Source: CAWDVH01 sp963805705 | GTDB lineage: Bacteria > Actinomycetota > Actinomycetes > Streptosporangiales > Streptosporangiaceae | Assembly (NCBI GenBank): GCA_963805705.1 | Contig: CAWDVH010000004.1 | Coordinates: forward strand, 1,178,001 to 1,242,000 | Direction: 5' to 3' | DNA: 64,000 bases | Shown: positions 1 to 8,455 of the stretch, one piece after another | How the letters are laid out: every line of letters starts with the position of its first letter | Numbering within the stretch: the first letter of the stretch is position 1 | Translations under genes and position numbers: made by a program | Notes under the pieces: generated by a model | What the model was told of the DNA's origin: nothing | Seen by the model: only the letters and a program-made list of their open reading frames with translations | Databases searched by the model: none

Positions 1-687
1 GCCTATTTCGGGGAGGACGCGGCCCCGTGCGGCAACTGCGATACCTGCCTGTCGCCGCCGCAGTCCTGGGATGGCACGGTCGCGGCGCAAAAGCTGCTCT
101 CGGCGGTGTTCCGGCTGCTGCGCGAGCGGCGGCAGAGATTCGGCGCGGGCCAGGTGATCGACATCCTGCTCGGCCGCCAGACAGCCAAGGTGACCGAGCA
201 CGACCATGCGTCACTGACCGTCTTCGGGATCGGCGCCGACCTGCACGAGGCCGAGTGGCGCGGGGTGGTGCGCCAGCTGCTGGCCCAGGGCCTGCTGGCC
301 GTTGAGGGCGACTACGGGACGCTGGCGCTCACCGACGCCAGCCGCGATGTGCTGGGCGGGCGGCGCCAGGTGCTGCTGCGCCGCGAGCCCGAGCGGCCCC
401 CGCGGGCGGCCAGGGCCGCCCGGCCGGCCAAGGTTCCCGGCGGGGCGGCGCCCGAGCTCGCGCCGGCCGCCGCGGCCGTGTTCGAGCGGCTGCGGGCCTG
501 GCGCGGCGCGGCCGCTAAGGAGCAGGGCGTGCCCGCGTACGTGATCTTCCATGACGCGACCCTGCGGCTGATCGCCGGGCAGTCTCCGGCCACCCTGACC
601 GAGCTCGGCACGATCAGCGGCATCGGCGAGACCAAGCTGGCCCGGTACGGGCAGCAGGTCCTGGACACCCTCGCGACCGAGAGCTGA
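1..687 (+). CDS. recQ: ATP-dependent DNA helicase RecQ, C-terminal part (5' end outside window)
   Basis: Only the last 228 residues are present; the open frame runs in from base 1. They start in the zinc-binding subdomain, where CGNCDTC gives three of the four Cys ligands (residues 10, 13, 16 of the visible part). A winged-helix RQC region follows (about residues 25-115), then an Ala/Pro/Arg-rich linker and a C-terminal HRDC domain (about 155-228, with GISGIGETKLARYG). RecQ unwinds DNA 3' to 5' in recombination and fork repair; the ATPase lobes must lie to the left. The order zinc-RQC-HRDC is standard for bacterial RecQ. A LysR gene follows on the same strand 70 bases later. Confidence 0.93.
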   Translation, partial: AYFGEDAAPCGNCDTCLSPPQSWDGTVAAQKLLSAVFRLLRERRQRFGAGQVIDILLGRQTAKVTEHDHASLTVFGIGADLHEAEWRGVVRQLLAQGLLAVEGDYGTLALTDASRDVLGGRRQVLLRREPERPPRAARAARPAKVPGGAAPELAPAAAAVFERLRAWRGAAAKEQGVPAYVIFHDATLRLIAGQSPATLTELGTISGIGETKLARYGQQVLDTLATES

Positions 688-756
688 TCTGCCGGGTACC
701 GGCCAGCCGGGCCGCGCGTACATACTGAACCAAGCCCGCCAGTGGGGGACAGGTTC

Positions 757-1722
757 ATGGAGTTCCGTCAGCTTCGCCTTTTCGTGACGCTCGCCGAAGA
801 GCTGCATTTCGGGCACGCGGCGACGCGCGAGCGCATCGCGCAGTCGGCGCTGAGCCAGCAGATCCGGCGGCTGGAGCGTGACCTGGGCGTCCGGCTGCTG
901 GACCGCAGCACCCACCATGTCGAGCTGACGCCCGCCGGTGCGGTGTTCCTGGTCGAGGCACGTCAGCTGCTGGCTCACGCCGAGAGCGCCGCCGCCACTG
1001 CCCGGCGCGCCGGGCAGTGCGCGCCCATCTTGCGCGCCGGCATTGTCGACGCGAGCTGCGACTCGATGCCGCAGATCCTGCGCGAGGTCCAGGAAACCCA
1101 CCCCGACCTGGAGGTTCATCAGGTCGAGGTCGGCGTGCCCGAGCAGCTCAGGCTGCTCGCCGAGGGCATGCTGGACGTCGGCTTCGGCCGGGCGGTGCTG
1201 GCCCCCCCGGCTGTGGCCTCAGAGCTATTCCGGCTGGACCCGGTCGGCGTCCTGCTTCCGGCCGCGCACCCGCTGGCCACCCGGCCCAGCGTGCCGGTCT
1301 CGGCGCTGCGCGGCGAGCCGCTGCTGCTGTCGCCCGAAGCGCGGGCACCGGAATTCAACCAGTTCGTTCTCGAGCTCTGCCGCTCGACCGGCTTCACGCC
1401 CACGCTGTATCCGGGCACGGTAGGCAGCATCCGGGCGTCGGCGGATCTGGTCGCCCAGGGCCGCTGCCTGACTTGCGTTCCCGCGTCCTGCGTCGTGGAT
1501 CTGCCTCAGGTCACCTGGAAGCCGCTGGTCGAGCCGGACGCACATTATCCCTGGTCAGTGCTGTGGCGAGCCAGTGACCGTTCCGATCATGTGCGGGCCG
1601 TCGTCAGCTGCGCCCGGCGGCTCTCCGCCGAGCTTGGCTGGGTCGGCGAGGCTGACGGGAGGCCGCAGGCCGGGCCGGTCCGGCAGCTCGACGGCCGGCC
1701 TGGTAAGCGCCGTGCATCATGA
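757..1722 (+). CDS. LysR family transcriptional regulator
   Basis: A 321-residue protein of normal LysR length. The winged helix-turn-helix fills residues 1-60 (MEFRQLRLFVTLAEELHFG, then SQSALSQQIRRLE), followed by a periplasmic-binding-protein-like effector domain (about 90-295). The ATG at 757 is preferred over an in-frame GTG at 742, because family members start at MEFRQLR and a GGGGGA Shine-Dalgarno sequence lies about 9 bases before it. The C-terminal 30 residues are a Gly/Pro/Arg tail outside the conserved fold. LysR proteins usually control a neighbouring, often divergent gene; here neighbours are co-directional, so the target is unknown. The desaturase 184 bases downstream is the nearest candidate. 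Confidence 0.9.
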   Translation: MEFRQLRLFVTLAEELHFGHAATRERIAQSALSQQIRRLERDLGVRLLDRSTHHVELTPAGAVFLVEARQLLAHAESAAATARRAGQCAPILRAGIVDASCDSMPQILREVQETHPDLEVHQVEVGVPEQLRLLAEGMLDVGFGRAVLAPPAVASELFRLDPVGVLLPAAHPLATRPSVPVSALRGEPLLLSPEARAPEFNQFVLELCRSTGFTPTLYPGTVGSIRASADLVAQGRCLTCVPASCVVDLPQVTWKPLVEPDAHYPWSVLWRASDRSDHVRAVVSCARRLSAELGWVGEADGRPQAGPVRQLDGRPGKRRAS

Positions 1723-1764
1723 GCCATGCGTGATTTGCCGGTTTCCGCCACTCCCGCGAGGTGG

Positions 1765-1779
1765 TTGACTCTACGGTAG
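1765..1779 (+). promoter_or_regulatory. Possible promoter/operator before the desaturase gene
   Basis: TTGACT (1765-1770), a good -35-like hexamer, directly abuts the odd palindrome CTACGGTAG (1771-1779). Such a palindrome beside a -35 element could be a TetR- or MerR-type operator. No convincing -10 box was found at normal spacing, so this is only a candidate. Confidence 0.3.
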
Positions 1780-1906
1780 CTGCCCTGCGCAGTTTCTGAC
1801 GGCCGCCGAGCCCCCGCTCCGTCCTTCTGCCCGGCCGAGCCGTCGTAAGAGCCGACGAGCCGCCCGACTGGCCCGCCACGCTCTTGACGAGGAGACCGCT
1901 CGCAGC

Positions 1907-3064
1907 ATGCCTTCATACACAGCAGGCGCCGCCCATGGCGGCACGACGGCCAGGGACGGCACGGCCGCCAGGGATGGCACGACGGCCAGGGACGGCGCGG
2001 GCGCTTGCGACGGCGCGGGCGCCGGCGACGGCGCGGGCGCCTACGACGGCGCGGCGGCGTTCACGGCCGGTGACCCGCCCGCGGACGCGGCCGCCGCAGG
2101 AACCGGGGTCGGCGGCCCGGTCCAGCTCGTCGTGACCGCCGTCATCGCCGGGCTCCCGCTGGCCGGCCTGGGCGTGGCGCTGTGGCTCCTGTGGGGTCAC
2201 GGCGTCGGCCTGACCGACGTCCTGATGATGTCCGCGCTCTACCTGATCACGGGCCTGGGCGTCACGGTCGGATTCCACCGGTGCTTCACGCATCGCAGCT
2301 TCCGGGCTGCTCCGGCGCTGCGCGCAGTGCTCGCGGTGGCCGGCTCGATGAGCTTCGAGGGATCGGTCATCGCCTGGGTCGCGACTCACCGGCGGCATCA
2401 CGCCTTTACCGACCAGCCCGGTGACCCGCATTCTCCCTACCGGTACGGGACCAGCGTCGCCGGTCTCCTGCGCGGGCTGGTCGACTCTCACCTGGGCTGG
2501 ATGTTCCGCGATGATCCGACGCCGACCAGCCGCTACGCGCCCGACATGATGACGGACCGCGTGATGCGGGCGGTATCGGGAGGCTTTCCGGCGCTGTGCG
2601 TCGCATCGCTGGCCATTCCATTCGGCCTGGGCTGGGCTATCGGCGGCACCTTGCAGGCCGCCCTGGCCGCGCTGCTCTGGGCCGGACTGGTCCGCATCTG
2701 CCTGCTGCAGCACGTGACGTGGAGCGTCAACTCCCTGTGTCACCTGCTCGGCAGCCGTCCCTTCACCACCCGCCGCTTTGACCGGGCGACCAACCTGTGG
2801 CCGCTCGCGCTGCTGTCCTTCGGCGAGAGCTGGCACAACATGCATCATTCCGATCCCGCCTGCGCGCGGCACGGCGTCGAGCCACGCCAGATCGACGTCT
2901 CCGCCGGTGTCATCCGGGTCTTCGAGCGCCTGGGGTGGGTGACCGACGTGCGGTGGCCGACGCAGGCCCGGCTGGACAGCCACCGGCGCGGCGACGGCAC
3001 CGGAAGCGCCGGGGGGACCGGCCGCGCGCGGCCGGACCTGGCCATGGCGCCGGGTGCCCGCTGA
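1907..3064 (+). CDS. Acyl-CoA / fatty acid desaturase, delta-9 type, membrane-bound
   Basis: This 385-residue enzyme belongs to the membrane di-iron desaturases. Three histidine boxes are visible: HRCFTH at 124-129, HRRHH at 161-165 and HNMHH at 310-314, the HX4H / HX2HH / HX2HH pattern of delta-9 (DesC/stearoyl-CoA) desaturases. Hydrophobic segments lie near 72-97, 105-122, 138-158 and 225-275. It should place a cis double bond in acyl chains at the cytoplasmic membrane face, using an external electron donor that is not encoded nearby. The first 65 residues are a low-complexity Gly/Ala/Thr/Asp tail made of six hexapeptide repeats, absent from the usual 300-320-residue relatives. The start at 1907 has GGAG upstream; a later start would remove the tail. 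Confidence 0.88.
   Translation: MPSYTAGAAHGGTTARDGTAARDGTTARDGAGACDGAGAGDGAGAYDGAAAFTAGDPPADAAAAGTGVGGPVQLVVTAVIAGLPLAGLGVALWLLWGHGVGLTDVLMMSALYLITGLGVTVGFHRCFTHRSFRAAPALRAVLAVAGSMSFEGSVIAWVATHRRHHAFTDQPGDPHSPYRYGTSVAGLLRGLVDSHLGWMFRDDPTPTSRYAPDMMTDRVMRAVSGGFPALCVASLAIPFGLGWAIGGTLQAALAALLWAGLVRICLLQHVTWSVNSLCHLLGSRPFTTRRFDRATNLWPLALLSFGESWHNMHHSDPACARHGVEPRQIDVSAGVIRVFERLGWVTDVRWPTQARLDSHRRGDGTGSAGGTGRARPDLAMAPGAR
1940..2047 (+). repeat. Six 18-bp tandem repeats coding the desaturase N-terminal tail
   Basis: Six in-frame 18-base units encode GTTARD, GTAARD, GTTARD, GAGACD, GAGAGD and GAGAYD. Copies 1-3 and copies 4-6 form two diverged subfamilies, so the array grew by duplication and then drifted. 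Confidence 0.8.
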
Positions 3065-3072
3065 GCCCGCGG

Positions 3073-4293
3073 GTGACGATCGCGGCACAGCCGGCCGCTA
3101 GCAGCCCGGCGGCACTGGAGCCCGAGCCGCTGACAGCCAGCCCGGCGGCGCTGGAGCCCGAGCCGGCGGCAGCTAGCCCGGCGGCGCTGGAGCCCGAGCC
3201 GGCGAGCCAGCGCCGCACGGCGCGCAGGAGGATCGCGGCCGGGGCGCTGTCGGTCCTGATCGTGGCCGCGGCCTTCGGCTTCGCGCTGCCCCGGATCGCC
3301 TCCTACGGCGGAGTCTGGGCCAGCCTGACCGCGATGAGCTGGCCGGCGGTCCTCCTGATCGCCGCCGCTGCCGTTGTCTCCCAGCTCACCACCTGGATGA
3401 TGATCGGCGCGGTGCTGCCGTCGCTGCGGCTGCGCGAGGCCGCGGTGATGAACCTCGGATCCAGCGCGGTGGCCAACACCGTGCCCGCGGGCGGAGCGGT
3501 GTCGATGGGCGTGAGCTGGGCCATGCTGGCGAGCTGGGGAGTCGGTACCGCCGAGTTCGTCCGCTACACGCTGGTCTCCGGATTCTGGAATGTCTTCATC
3601 CGGCTCGGGCTGCCGGTGGTGGCGCTGGGCCTGCTCGTTATCACTGGCCGGTCCAGCGCGGCCCTGCAGGCGGCCGCCTACACCGGAGCCGTCCTGCTGC
3701 TTATCATCGCGATCGGATTCCGCGTGATGCTCCGCAGTGAGCGCTTCGCGGACCTGATCGGCCGGGCGATCAGCCGCGTGCTGGCCGCCGGGTGCGCGCT
3801 GATCCGCCGCAAGCCGCCGCGGGGAGTGCCCGGCCTGCTGCTCGACTTCCGGGCCGGAGCGTCCGGGCTGCTGGCCGAGCGGGGACTGCGGATCACGGTG
3901 ACCACCGTGGCCAGCAATCTGTCCCTCTGGCTCGTCCTGCTGGCCTGCCTGCGCGGCAGCGGGCTGACCCAGGCGCAGGTCTCGTGGGAGGTATCCCTGG
4001 CCGCGTTCGCCTTCGTCCGCCTGCTGTCAGTCCTGCCGGTCACCCCGGGCGGGATCGGCGTGGTCGAGCTCGGCCTCACCGGCCCGCTGATCGCGGGCCT
4101 GGGTCCCGCCGCCGCGGCCCAGGTGGCCGCCGCAGTGCTCCTGTACCGGGCGGTCACCTACCTCCTGCCCATTCCGCTCGGCGCGGCCGCGTACGTGTGG
4201 TGGCGGCACACGATCCGGGCCGGCGCCGGACGGCGGCCAGGCGCAGGGCAGGTAGCTGCCGGTGCCCAGGCCCAGGACGATCCCGGCTCGTAG
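3073..4293 (+). CDS. Flippase-like integral membrane protein (LPG synthase TM / UPF0104 family)
   Basis: A 406-residue protein that after residue 57 is almost entirely transmembrane, about eight helices. The motifs NTVPAGGAVSMG (about 137-148) and LLSVLPVTPGGIGVVELG (about 318-335) are typical of the lysylphosphatidylglycerol synthase TM-region superfamily, whose stand-alone members act as or resemble lipid flippases. There is no aminoacyl-transfer domain, so LPG synthesis is not implied. The GTG at 3073 lies 8 bases after the desaturase stop, suggesting translational coupling, and both genes act on membrane lipids. Residues 11-46 are three copies of a 12-residue repeat beginning SPAALEPEP. 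Substrate unknown. Confidence 0.8.
   Translation: MTIAAQPAASSPAALEPEPLTASPAALEPEPAAASPAALEPEPASQRRTARRRIAAGALSVLIVAAAFGFALPRIASYGGVWASLTAMSWPAVLLIAAAAVVSQLTTWMMIGAVLPSLRLREAAVMNLGSSAVANTVPAGGAVSMGVSWAMLASWGVGTAEFVRYTLVSGFWNVFIRLGLPVVALGLLVITGRSSAALQAAAYTGAVLLLIIAIGFRVMLRSERFADLIGRAISRVLAAGCALIRRKPPRGVPGLLLDFRAGASGLLAERGLRITVTTVASNLSLWLVLLACLRGSGLTQAQVSWEVSLAAFAFVRLLSVLPVTPGGIGVVELGLTGPLIAGLGPAAAAQVAAAVLLYRAVTYLLPIPLGAAAYVWWRHTIRAGAGRRPGAGQVAAGAQAQDDPGS
3103..3210 (+). repeat. Three 36-bp tandem repeats (SPAALEPEP units)
   Basis: Three nearly identical 36-base units encode SPAALEPEP plus LTA, AAA or ASQ. The array lies in the cytoplasmic N-terminal tail of the flippase-like protein, before the first membrane helix. 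Confidence 0.85.
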
Positions 4294-4403
4294 GCCGTGT
4301 TTCGTAAAGCTCCTAGCCTCATGCTGGGGAGCCGCCGCCGCGTGCGGGCCCGGCCGCCGCGCTGATAGGTTCGGCGGGAACTGCGACCGGCTGGAGAAAA
4401 GTA

Positions 4404-5042
4404 ATGCGGCTGACCAAGCTGGGGCACGCCTGCGTGCGGCTGAAGAAGGACGGCGCGGCCCTAGTGATCGATCCTGGCGTCTGGAGCGGGCCGGATGCCA
4501 CGGCCGGGGCGAACGCGATCCTGGTCACCCATGAGCACGCCGATCACCTGGACGCCGACCGCGTGCGCGCGGCCCTGAGCGGTGACCCCGGGCTGGAGCT
4601 GTGGACTAATGCCACCGTCGCCGCCGACCTGGCCGACTTCGGCCCGCGGGTGCACGCGGTCGCGCACGGCGACACCTTCACCGCCGCCGGGTTTGACGTC
4701 CATGTCTACGGCCAGGAGCACGCGCCGGTCCACCGGGACATCCCCCTGGTCGCGAACACCGGCTTCGCCGTAGACGGGGAGGTCTTTCACCCTGGCGACT
4801 CCTTCACGGTTCCCGAAGATCACGTGCCGACCCTGCTGCTGCCGGTCAGCGCGCCGTGGCTCAAGGCGGGGGAGATGATCGACTATGCCCGCGAGGTGGC
4901 ACCGGCGCGCGGCTACGCCATCCACGACGGGCTGCTGAACGACCGGGGCCTGAGCCTGGTGGGAAACCTGATGCAGCTGGCCGCCGGCGGAGGCGGGGGA
5001 TCGTTCGCGCGGCTGGAGCCAGGCGACAGCGTCGACCTCTAG
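4404..5042 (+). CDS. MBL-fold metal-dependent hydrolase (UlaG-like)
   Basis: A 212-residue metallo-beta-lactamase-fold protein. The metal-binding motif THEHADHLD is at residues 42-50 and the second-shell region is FHPGDSF near residue 130. The N-terminus (MRLTKLGHACVRL) is that of short actinobacterial MBL-fold hydrolases related to UlaG and YtkL. The fold suggests hydrolysis of a phosphoester, lactone or similar bond; the substrate cannot be read from sequence. GGAG lies 8 bases before the ATG. The stop overlaps that of the convergent next gene on a CTAG tetranucleotide. Confidence 0.85.
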   Translation: MRLTKLGHACVRLKKDGAALVIDPGVWSGPDATAGANAILVTHEHADHLDADRVRAALSGDPGLELWTNATVAADLADFGPRVHAVAHGDTFTAAGFDVHVYGQEHAPVHRDIPLVANTGFAVDGEVFHPGDSFTVPEDHVPTLLLPVSAPWLKAGEMIDYAREVAPARGYAIHDGLLNDRGLSLVGNLMQLAAGGGGGSFARLEPGDSVDL

Positions 5043-5416
5043 CTCCCGGCCTGCCCCGCGTCATCGAGGGCGGCGACCAGGTGGCGGGGCGCGACCGCCC
5101 GGTAGGCATCCTGGACGAGTTCCGCCACGACAGCCCAGTCGAGCGGCACGTCGAGCCGGACGCCGATCCAGCCGCGGCCGCCCACATAGGGCGGGACAAA
5201 GAAGACGTCCGGGTTCTCGGCGACCAGCTCCGCCTGCGCGCCGGGCGGGGCGGCGCACCAGAACGCCAGCCGGTCATCGTGATGGTGATCGGCGAAGCTG
5301 ACGAAGGTCTTCTTGCCGCGCACGAACCAGGCCGGCTCGCCATGGCTGAGCCGCTCGGCTGTCTCCGGCAGCGCCAGGCAGATCCGGCGCAGCCGCTCCT
5401 GCGGGTCATCTTCCAC
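5039..5416 (-). CDS. MmcQ/YjbR family protein
   Basis: A 125-residue protein with the MmcQ/YjbR signature: an N-terminal helix (RRICLALPETAERLSHGEP), FVRGKKTFVSFADHHHDD, and a C-terminal YVGGRGWIGVRLD plus helical end. The family has a CyaY-like fold and is often called DNA-binding, but its role is not settled. The GTG at 5416 is chosen because homologues begin there and GAGGAT lies upstream; longer readings add low-complexity sequence. It converges with the MBL-fold gene, sharing a CTAG stop, and its start lies 83 bases from the start of the divergent DUF2891 gene. Confidence 0.8.
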   Translation of the reverse strand: MEDDPQERLRRICLALPETAERLSHGEPAWFVRGKKTFVSFADHHHDDRLAFWCAAPPGAQAELVAENPDVFFVPPYVGGRGWIGVRLDVPLDWAVVAELVQDAYRAVAPRHLVAALDDAGQAGS

Positions 5417-5498
5417 GGCACCATCCTCGCGCGCCGCGCCCGCTAGCCTGCCCACGGGGGGATCAACCCGCACCGTAACCGAGGAGCTGAGGAAAGCC

Positions 5499-6536
5499 GT
5501 GGAGCCGAAGGATGAATGGACCCTGGCGCTGCGGGCAGCGGCGGCCGGGTACGCCCGGGTGGCGCTGGCCAATATCGGCCGGGAGTTCCCGACGATCGTG
5601 CACCAGCTGGTGACCGGACCGGGCGACGGGCCGGTGCGGCCCAGGGAGCTGACGCCGGTCTTCTACGGCAGCTTTGACTGGCACTCCTGCGTGGAGATGC
5701 ACTGGCTGCTGATCCGGCTGCTGCGGGTCGCCGGGGACGTCGTGCCGGCCAGGCAGATCAGGGACGCGCTCGACGCGCAGTTCACGCCGGCGGGCCTGGC
5801 CGCGGAGGCGGCGTTCATCGCCGGCCGCAACGGCACCGGCGAGCGTCCCTACGGCTGGGGCTGGGCACTGACCCTGGTGCACGAGACGGCGACCTGGGAT
5901 GACCCGGACGCGCGACGCTGGTCATCGGCCCTGGCACCGCTGGCCGATGCCCTGCGCGACAGGTTTCTCGGCTGGCTGCCGAACGCGACGTACCCGGTCC
6001 GCCATGGCGTGCATCCCAACAGTGCCTTCGGCCTGTCCCGCGCGCTGCCGTACGCGATCGAGCGGGCTCGCGCCGGGGACCGGGCCCTGGCCGACGCGAT
6101 CACCGGCCGGGCCCGCGCCTGGTTCGGCGGCGACACCGGCTATCCGGGCGGCTATGAGCCGTCGGGGCATGACTTCCTGTCCCCGGCGCTGACCGAGGCG
6201 GAGCTGATGAGCCAGATTCTCGCGCCAGCGGACTTCGCGGCCTGGCTGACGGGATTCCTGCCCCAGATCGGCTCGGGCGAGCCGGCCGCGCTGTTCACGC
6301 CGGTTATGGTCTCCGACTCCAGCGATGGCCAGATCGCCCACCTGCACGGCCTGAACGCCAGCCGGGCCTGGTGCTGGCGCCGGCTGGCGCAGGTGCTGCC
6401 GGCCGGCGATCCCCGGACCGGGCCCGCGCTGGACGCGGCGCGGCGGCACGCGGCGGCGGCGCTGCCGCATGTCGTCGGCGGCGACTACATGGTCGAGCAC
6501 TGGCTCGCCGCCTTCGCGGTGCTGCTGCTCAGCTGA
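5499..6536 (+). CDS. DUF2891 family protein
   Basis: A 345-residue soluble protein of the DUF2891 family, predicted alpha-helical. Recognisable family segments are FYGSFDWHSCVEMHWLL (about 66-82), ERPYGWGWAL, HPNSAFGLSRALPYA, GYEPSGHDFLSPAL and the C-terminal GGDYMVEHWLAAFAV. The conserved Trp, His and Asp residues suggest an alpha/alpha-toroid enzyme, but no reaction is established for the family. The GTG at 5499 has GAGGAAA 5 bases upstream. It converges with nadE with only 12 bases between the stops. Confidence 0.82.
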   Translation: MEPKDEWTLALRAAAAGYARVALANIGREFPTIVHQLVTGPGDGPVRPRELTPVFYGSFDWHSCVEMHWLLIRLLRVAGDVVPARQIRDALDAQFTPAGLAAEAAFIAGRNGTGERPYGWGWALTLVHETATWDDPDARRWSSALAPLADALRDRFLGWLPNATYPVRHGVHPNSAFGLSRALPYAIERARAGDRALADAITGRARAWFGGDTGYPGGYEPSGHDFLSPALTEAELMSQILAPADFAAWLTGFLPQIGSGEPAALFTPVMVSDSSDGQIAHLHGLNASRAWCWRRLAQVLPAGDPRTGPALDAARRHAAAALPHVVGGDYMVEHWLAAFAVLLLS

Positions 6537-6548
6537 GCTCCGGCGGCG

Positions 6549-8345
6549 TCAGCGCGGGCGGGGCTCGCGCCAGCGGCTGGTGATCGGCAGGCGCCGGTCG
6601 CGGCCGAAGTTCTTCGCCGAGATCTTCGGGCCTGGCGGGTACTGGCGCCGCTTGTACTCGGCTCGGTCGACCAGCCGTATCACCCGGTCCACCAGGTCAG
6701 GGTCGTGCCCGGCGGCGGCCAGCTCGGCCGCGCCCATGTCCTGCTCCACGTAGTCATCAAGCAGCGCGTCCAGCACGGCATAGTCCGGCAGCGAGTCGCT
6801 GTCGAGCTGGCCCGGAGCCAGCTCGGCGCTCGGCGGCTTGGTGATCGAGTTCTCCGGGATGGGAGCGATCTCGCCGCGCAGCTCCGCCTGCTGGTTACGC
6901 CAGCGGGACAGCTCCCAGACCACGGTCTTGAGTACGTCCTTGATCGGCGCGAACCCGCCGGCCGAGTCGCCGTAGAGGGTGGAGTAACCGGTGGCGATCT
7001 CGCTCTTGTTCCCGGTGGTCAGCACGAGGTGGCCCTCGGCGTTGGACAGCGACATCAGGATCATGCCGCGGATCCTGGCCTGGAGATTCTCCGCGGCCAG
7101 GCCGTCCAGATCCAGCTCGGTGCCGAACGCGCCGACCATGGCCATGATCGGCACCGTCCTGGCGTGCAGGCCCTGGCGCTTGGCCAGGTCATCGGCGTCG
7201 CCGATCGAATGATCTGAGGAATAGCGGCTCGGCATCAGCACCACGTGGACCCGGTCCGGGCCGATCGCGTCGGCGGCGATCGTCGCGGTCAGCGCCGAGT
7301 CAATGCCGCCGGACAGGGCGATGATCACCGAGCTGAAGCCGTTCTTGCGGACGTAATCCCTGACGCCGGTCACCAGGGCGGCGTACACCTCGGCGCAGTC
7401 GGCCAGGCGCGGCCACAGCGCGCGGGGCGCGGCGGCCGGCGCTGCGGGCGGCGCGGGGATCCGCGCCAGCTCAAGCCGGTGAACGGTGATGATCGTGCCG
7501 TCCGCCGCGTCGGTCGGCGTCTGCCCTGGTCCCCGGCCGGCGTCGGCGGCCGGCAGGTCCAGGTCGGCCACGACCAGCGCCTCCTCGAACTGCGGACCGC
7601 GGGCCAGCAGGCGCCCGGCGGCGTCCACGATGATCGAGTCGCCGTCAAAGACCAGCTCGTCCTGGCCGCCGACCATGTTGACGTAGGCCAGCGCCGCGCC
7701 GGCCTCGCGGGCGCGCCGCTGGCACAGGGCGAGCCGAGTGTCGTCCTTGCCCCGCTCGTACGGCGAGGCGTTGGGCACCACGAGCAGGGCGGCGCCCGCC
7801 GCGCAGGTGACGGTGACCGGGCCGCCCTCCTGCCAGAGGTCCTCGCAGATCGCGATCGCGATGTCGACCGGCTCGCCCTCATCGGCGGGCAGCCTGAAGA
7901 CGGGCAGGGTGTCACCCGGCACGAAATACCGGTACTCGTCAAACACCCCGTAGTTCGGCAGGTGATGCTTGGCCGAGGTGACGGCAACCTGCCCGCCGTG
8001 CAGGAGGGCGGCCGCATCCAGCGGCGCGCCGGCCGGCAGCCCGACCCGCGGCGCCACCCCTGGCCGGCGGTCCAGGTAGCCGGTGACCACGGCCACGCCG
8101 CCGAGTCCCTCCTGCGCCAGCCGGCGCGCCGTGCCCGCGACGGCCGCGACCGAGGCGTCCACGAACGACCGGCGCAAGGCGAGGTCCTCCACCGGGTAGC
8201 CGGTGAGCATCATCTCGGGGAACACCACCACGCGCGCCCCCTGGCTCGCGGCCCGGCGGGTCCACTCCACGACCAGGTCGCAGTTTCCCGCCAGATCACC
8301 GACGGTGGCATTGATCTGGGCAAGTGCGATGCGCAGGTGAGGCAC
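6549..8345 (-). CDS. nadE: NAD+ synthetase, glutamine-dependent
   Basis: A 598-residue two-domain enzyme. The N-terminal nitrilase-type amidase has the Glu (VVFPEMMLTGYP), Lys (SAKHHLPNYGVFDEYRYF) and Cys (IAICEDLWQEGG) triad and releases ammonia from glutamine. The C-terminal ATP pyrophosphatase domain has the SGGIDS loop (ALSGGIDSALTA) and amidates nicotinic acid adenine dinucleotide to NAD+, the last step of the pathway. Length fits the glutamine-dependent type. The GTG start is preceded at 6 bases by TAGGCT (8352-8357), so the mRNA may be leaderless. It is divergent from the glnA2-like gene. Confidence 0.95.
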   Translation of the reverse strand: MPHLRIALAQINATVGDLAGNCDLVVEWTRRAASQGARVVVFPEMMLTGYPVEDLALRRSFVDASVAAVAGTARRLAQEGLGGVAVVTGYLDRRPGVAPRVGLPAGAPLDAAALLHGGQVAVTSAKHHLPNYGVFDEYRYFVPGDTLPVFRLPADEGEPVDIAIAICEDLWQEGGPVTVTCAAGAALLVVPNASPYERGKDDTRLALCQRRAREAGAALAYVNMVGGQDELVFDGDSIIVDAAGRLLARGPQFEEALVVADLDLPAADAGRGPGQTPTDAADGTIITVHRLELARIPAPPAAPAAAPRALWPRLADCAEVYAALVTGVRDYVRKNGFSSVIIALSGGIDSALTATIAADAIGPDRVHVVLMPSRYSSDHSIGDADDLAKRQGLHARTVPIMAMVGAFGTELDLDGLAAENLQARIRGMILMSLSNAEGHLVLTTGNKSEIATGYSTLYGDSAGGFAPIKDVLKTVVWELSRWRNQQAELRGEIAPIPENSITKPPSAELAPGQLDSDSLPDYAVLDALLDDYVEQDMGAAELAAAGHDPDLVDRVIRLVDRAEYKRRQYPPGPKISAKNFGRDRRLPITSRWREPRPR

Positions 8346-8455
8346 CCGGCCAGCCTATTGCTCGGCGCGGCGGGGCGGATCCTGGGCTGCGCCGCGGATC
8401 CCCGCCGCCGGCCCCGCGTAACGCGCAGGAAACACGTACCGGGCAGACTGTCGTC

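Noticed and set aside
211..1119. Long minus-strand frame across recQ and the LysR gene
   Set aside because: Overlaps two well-supported genes and has no recognisable fold.
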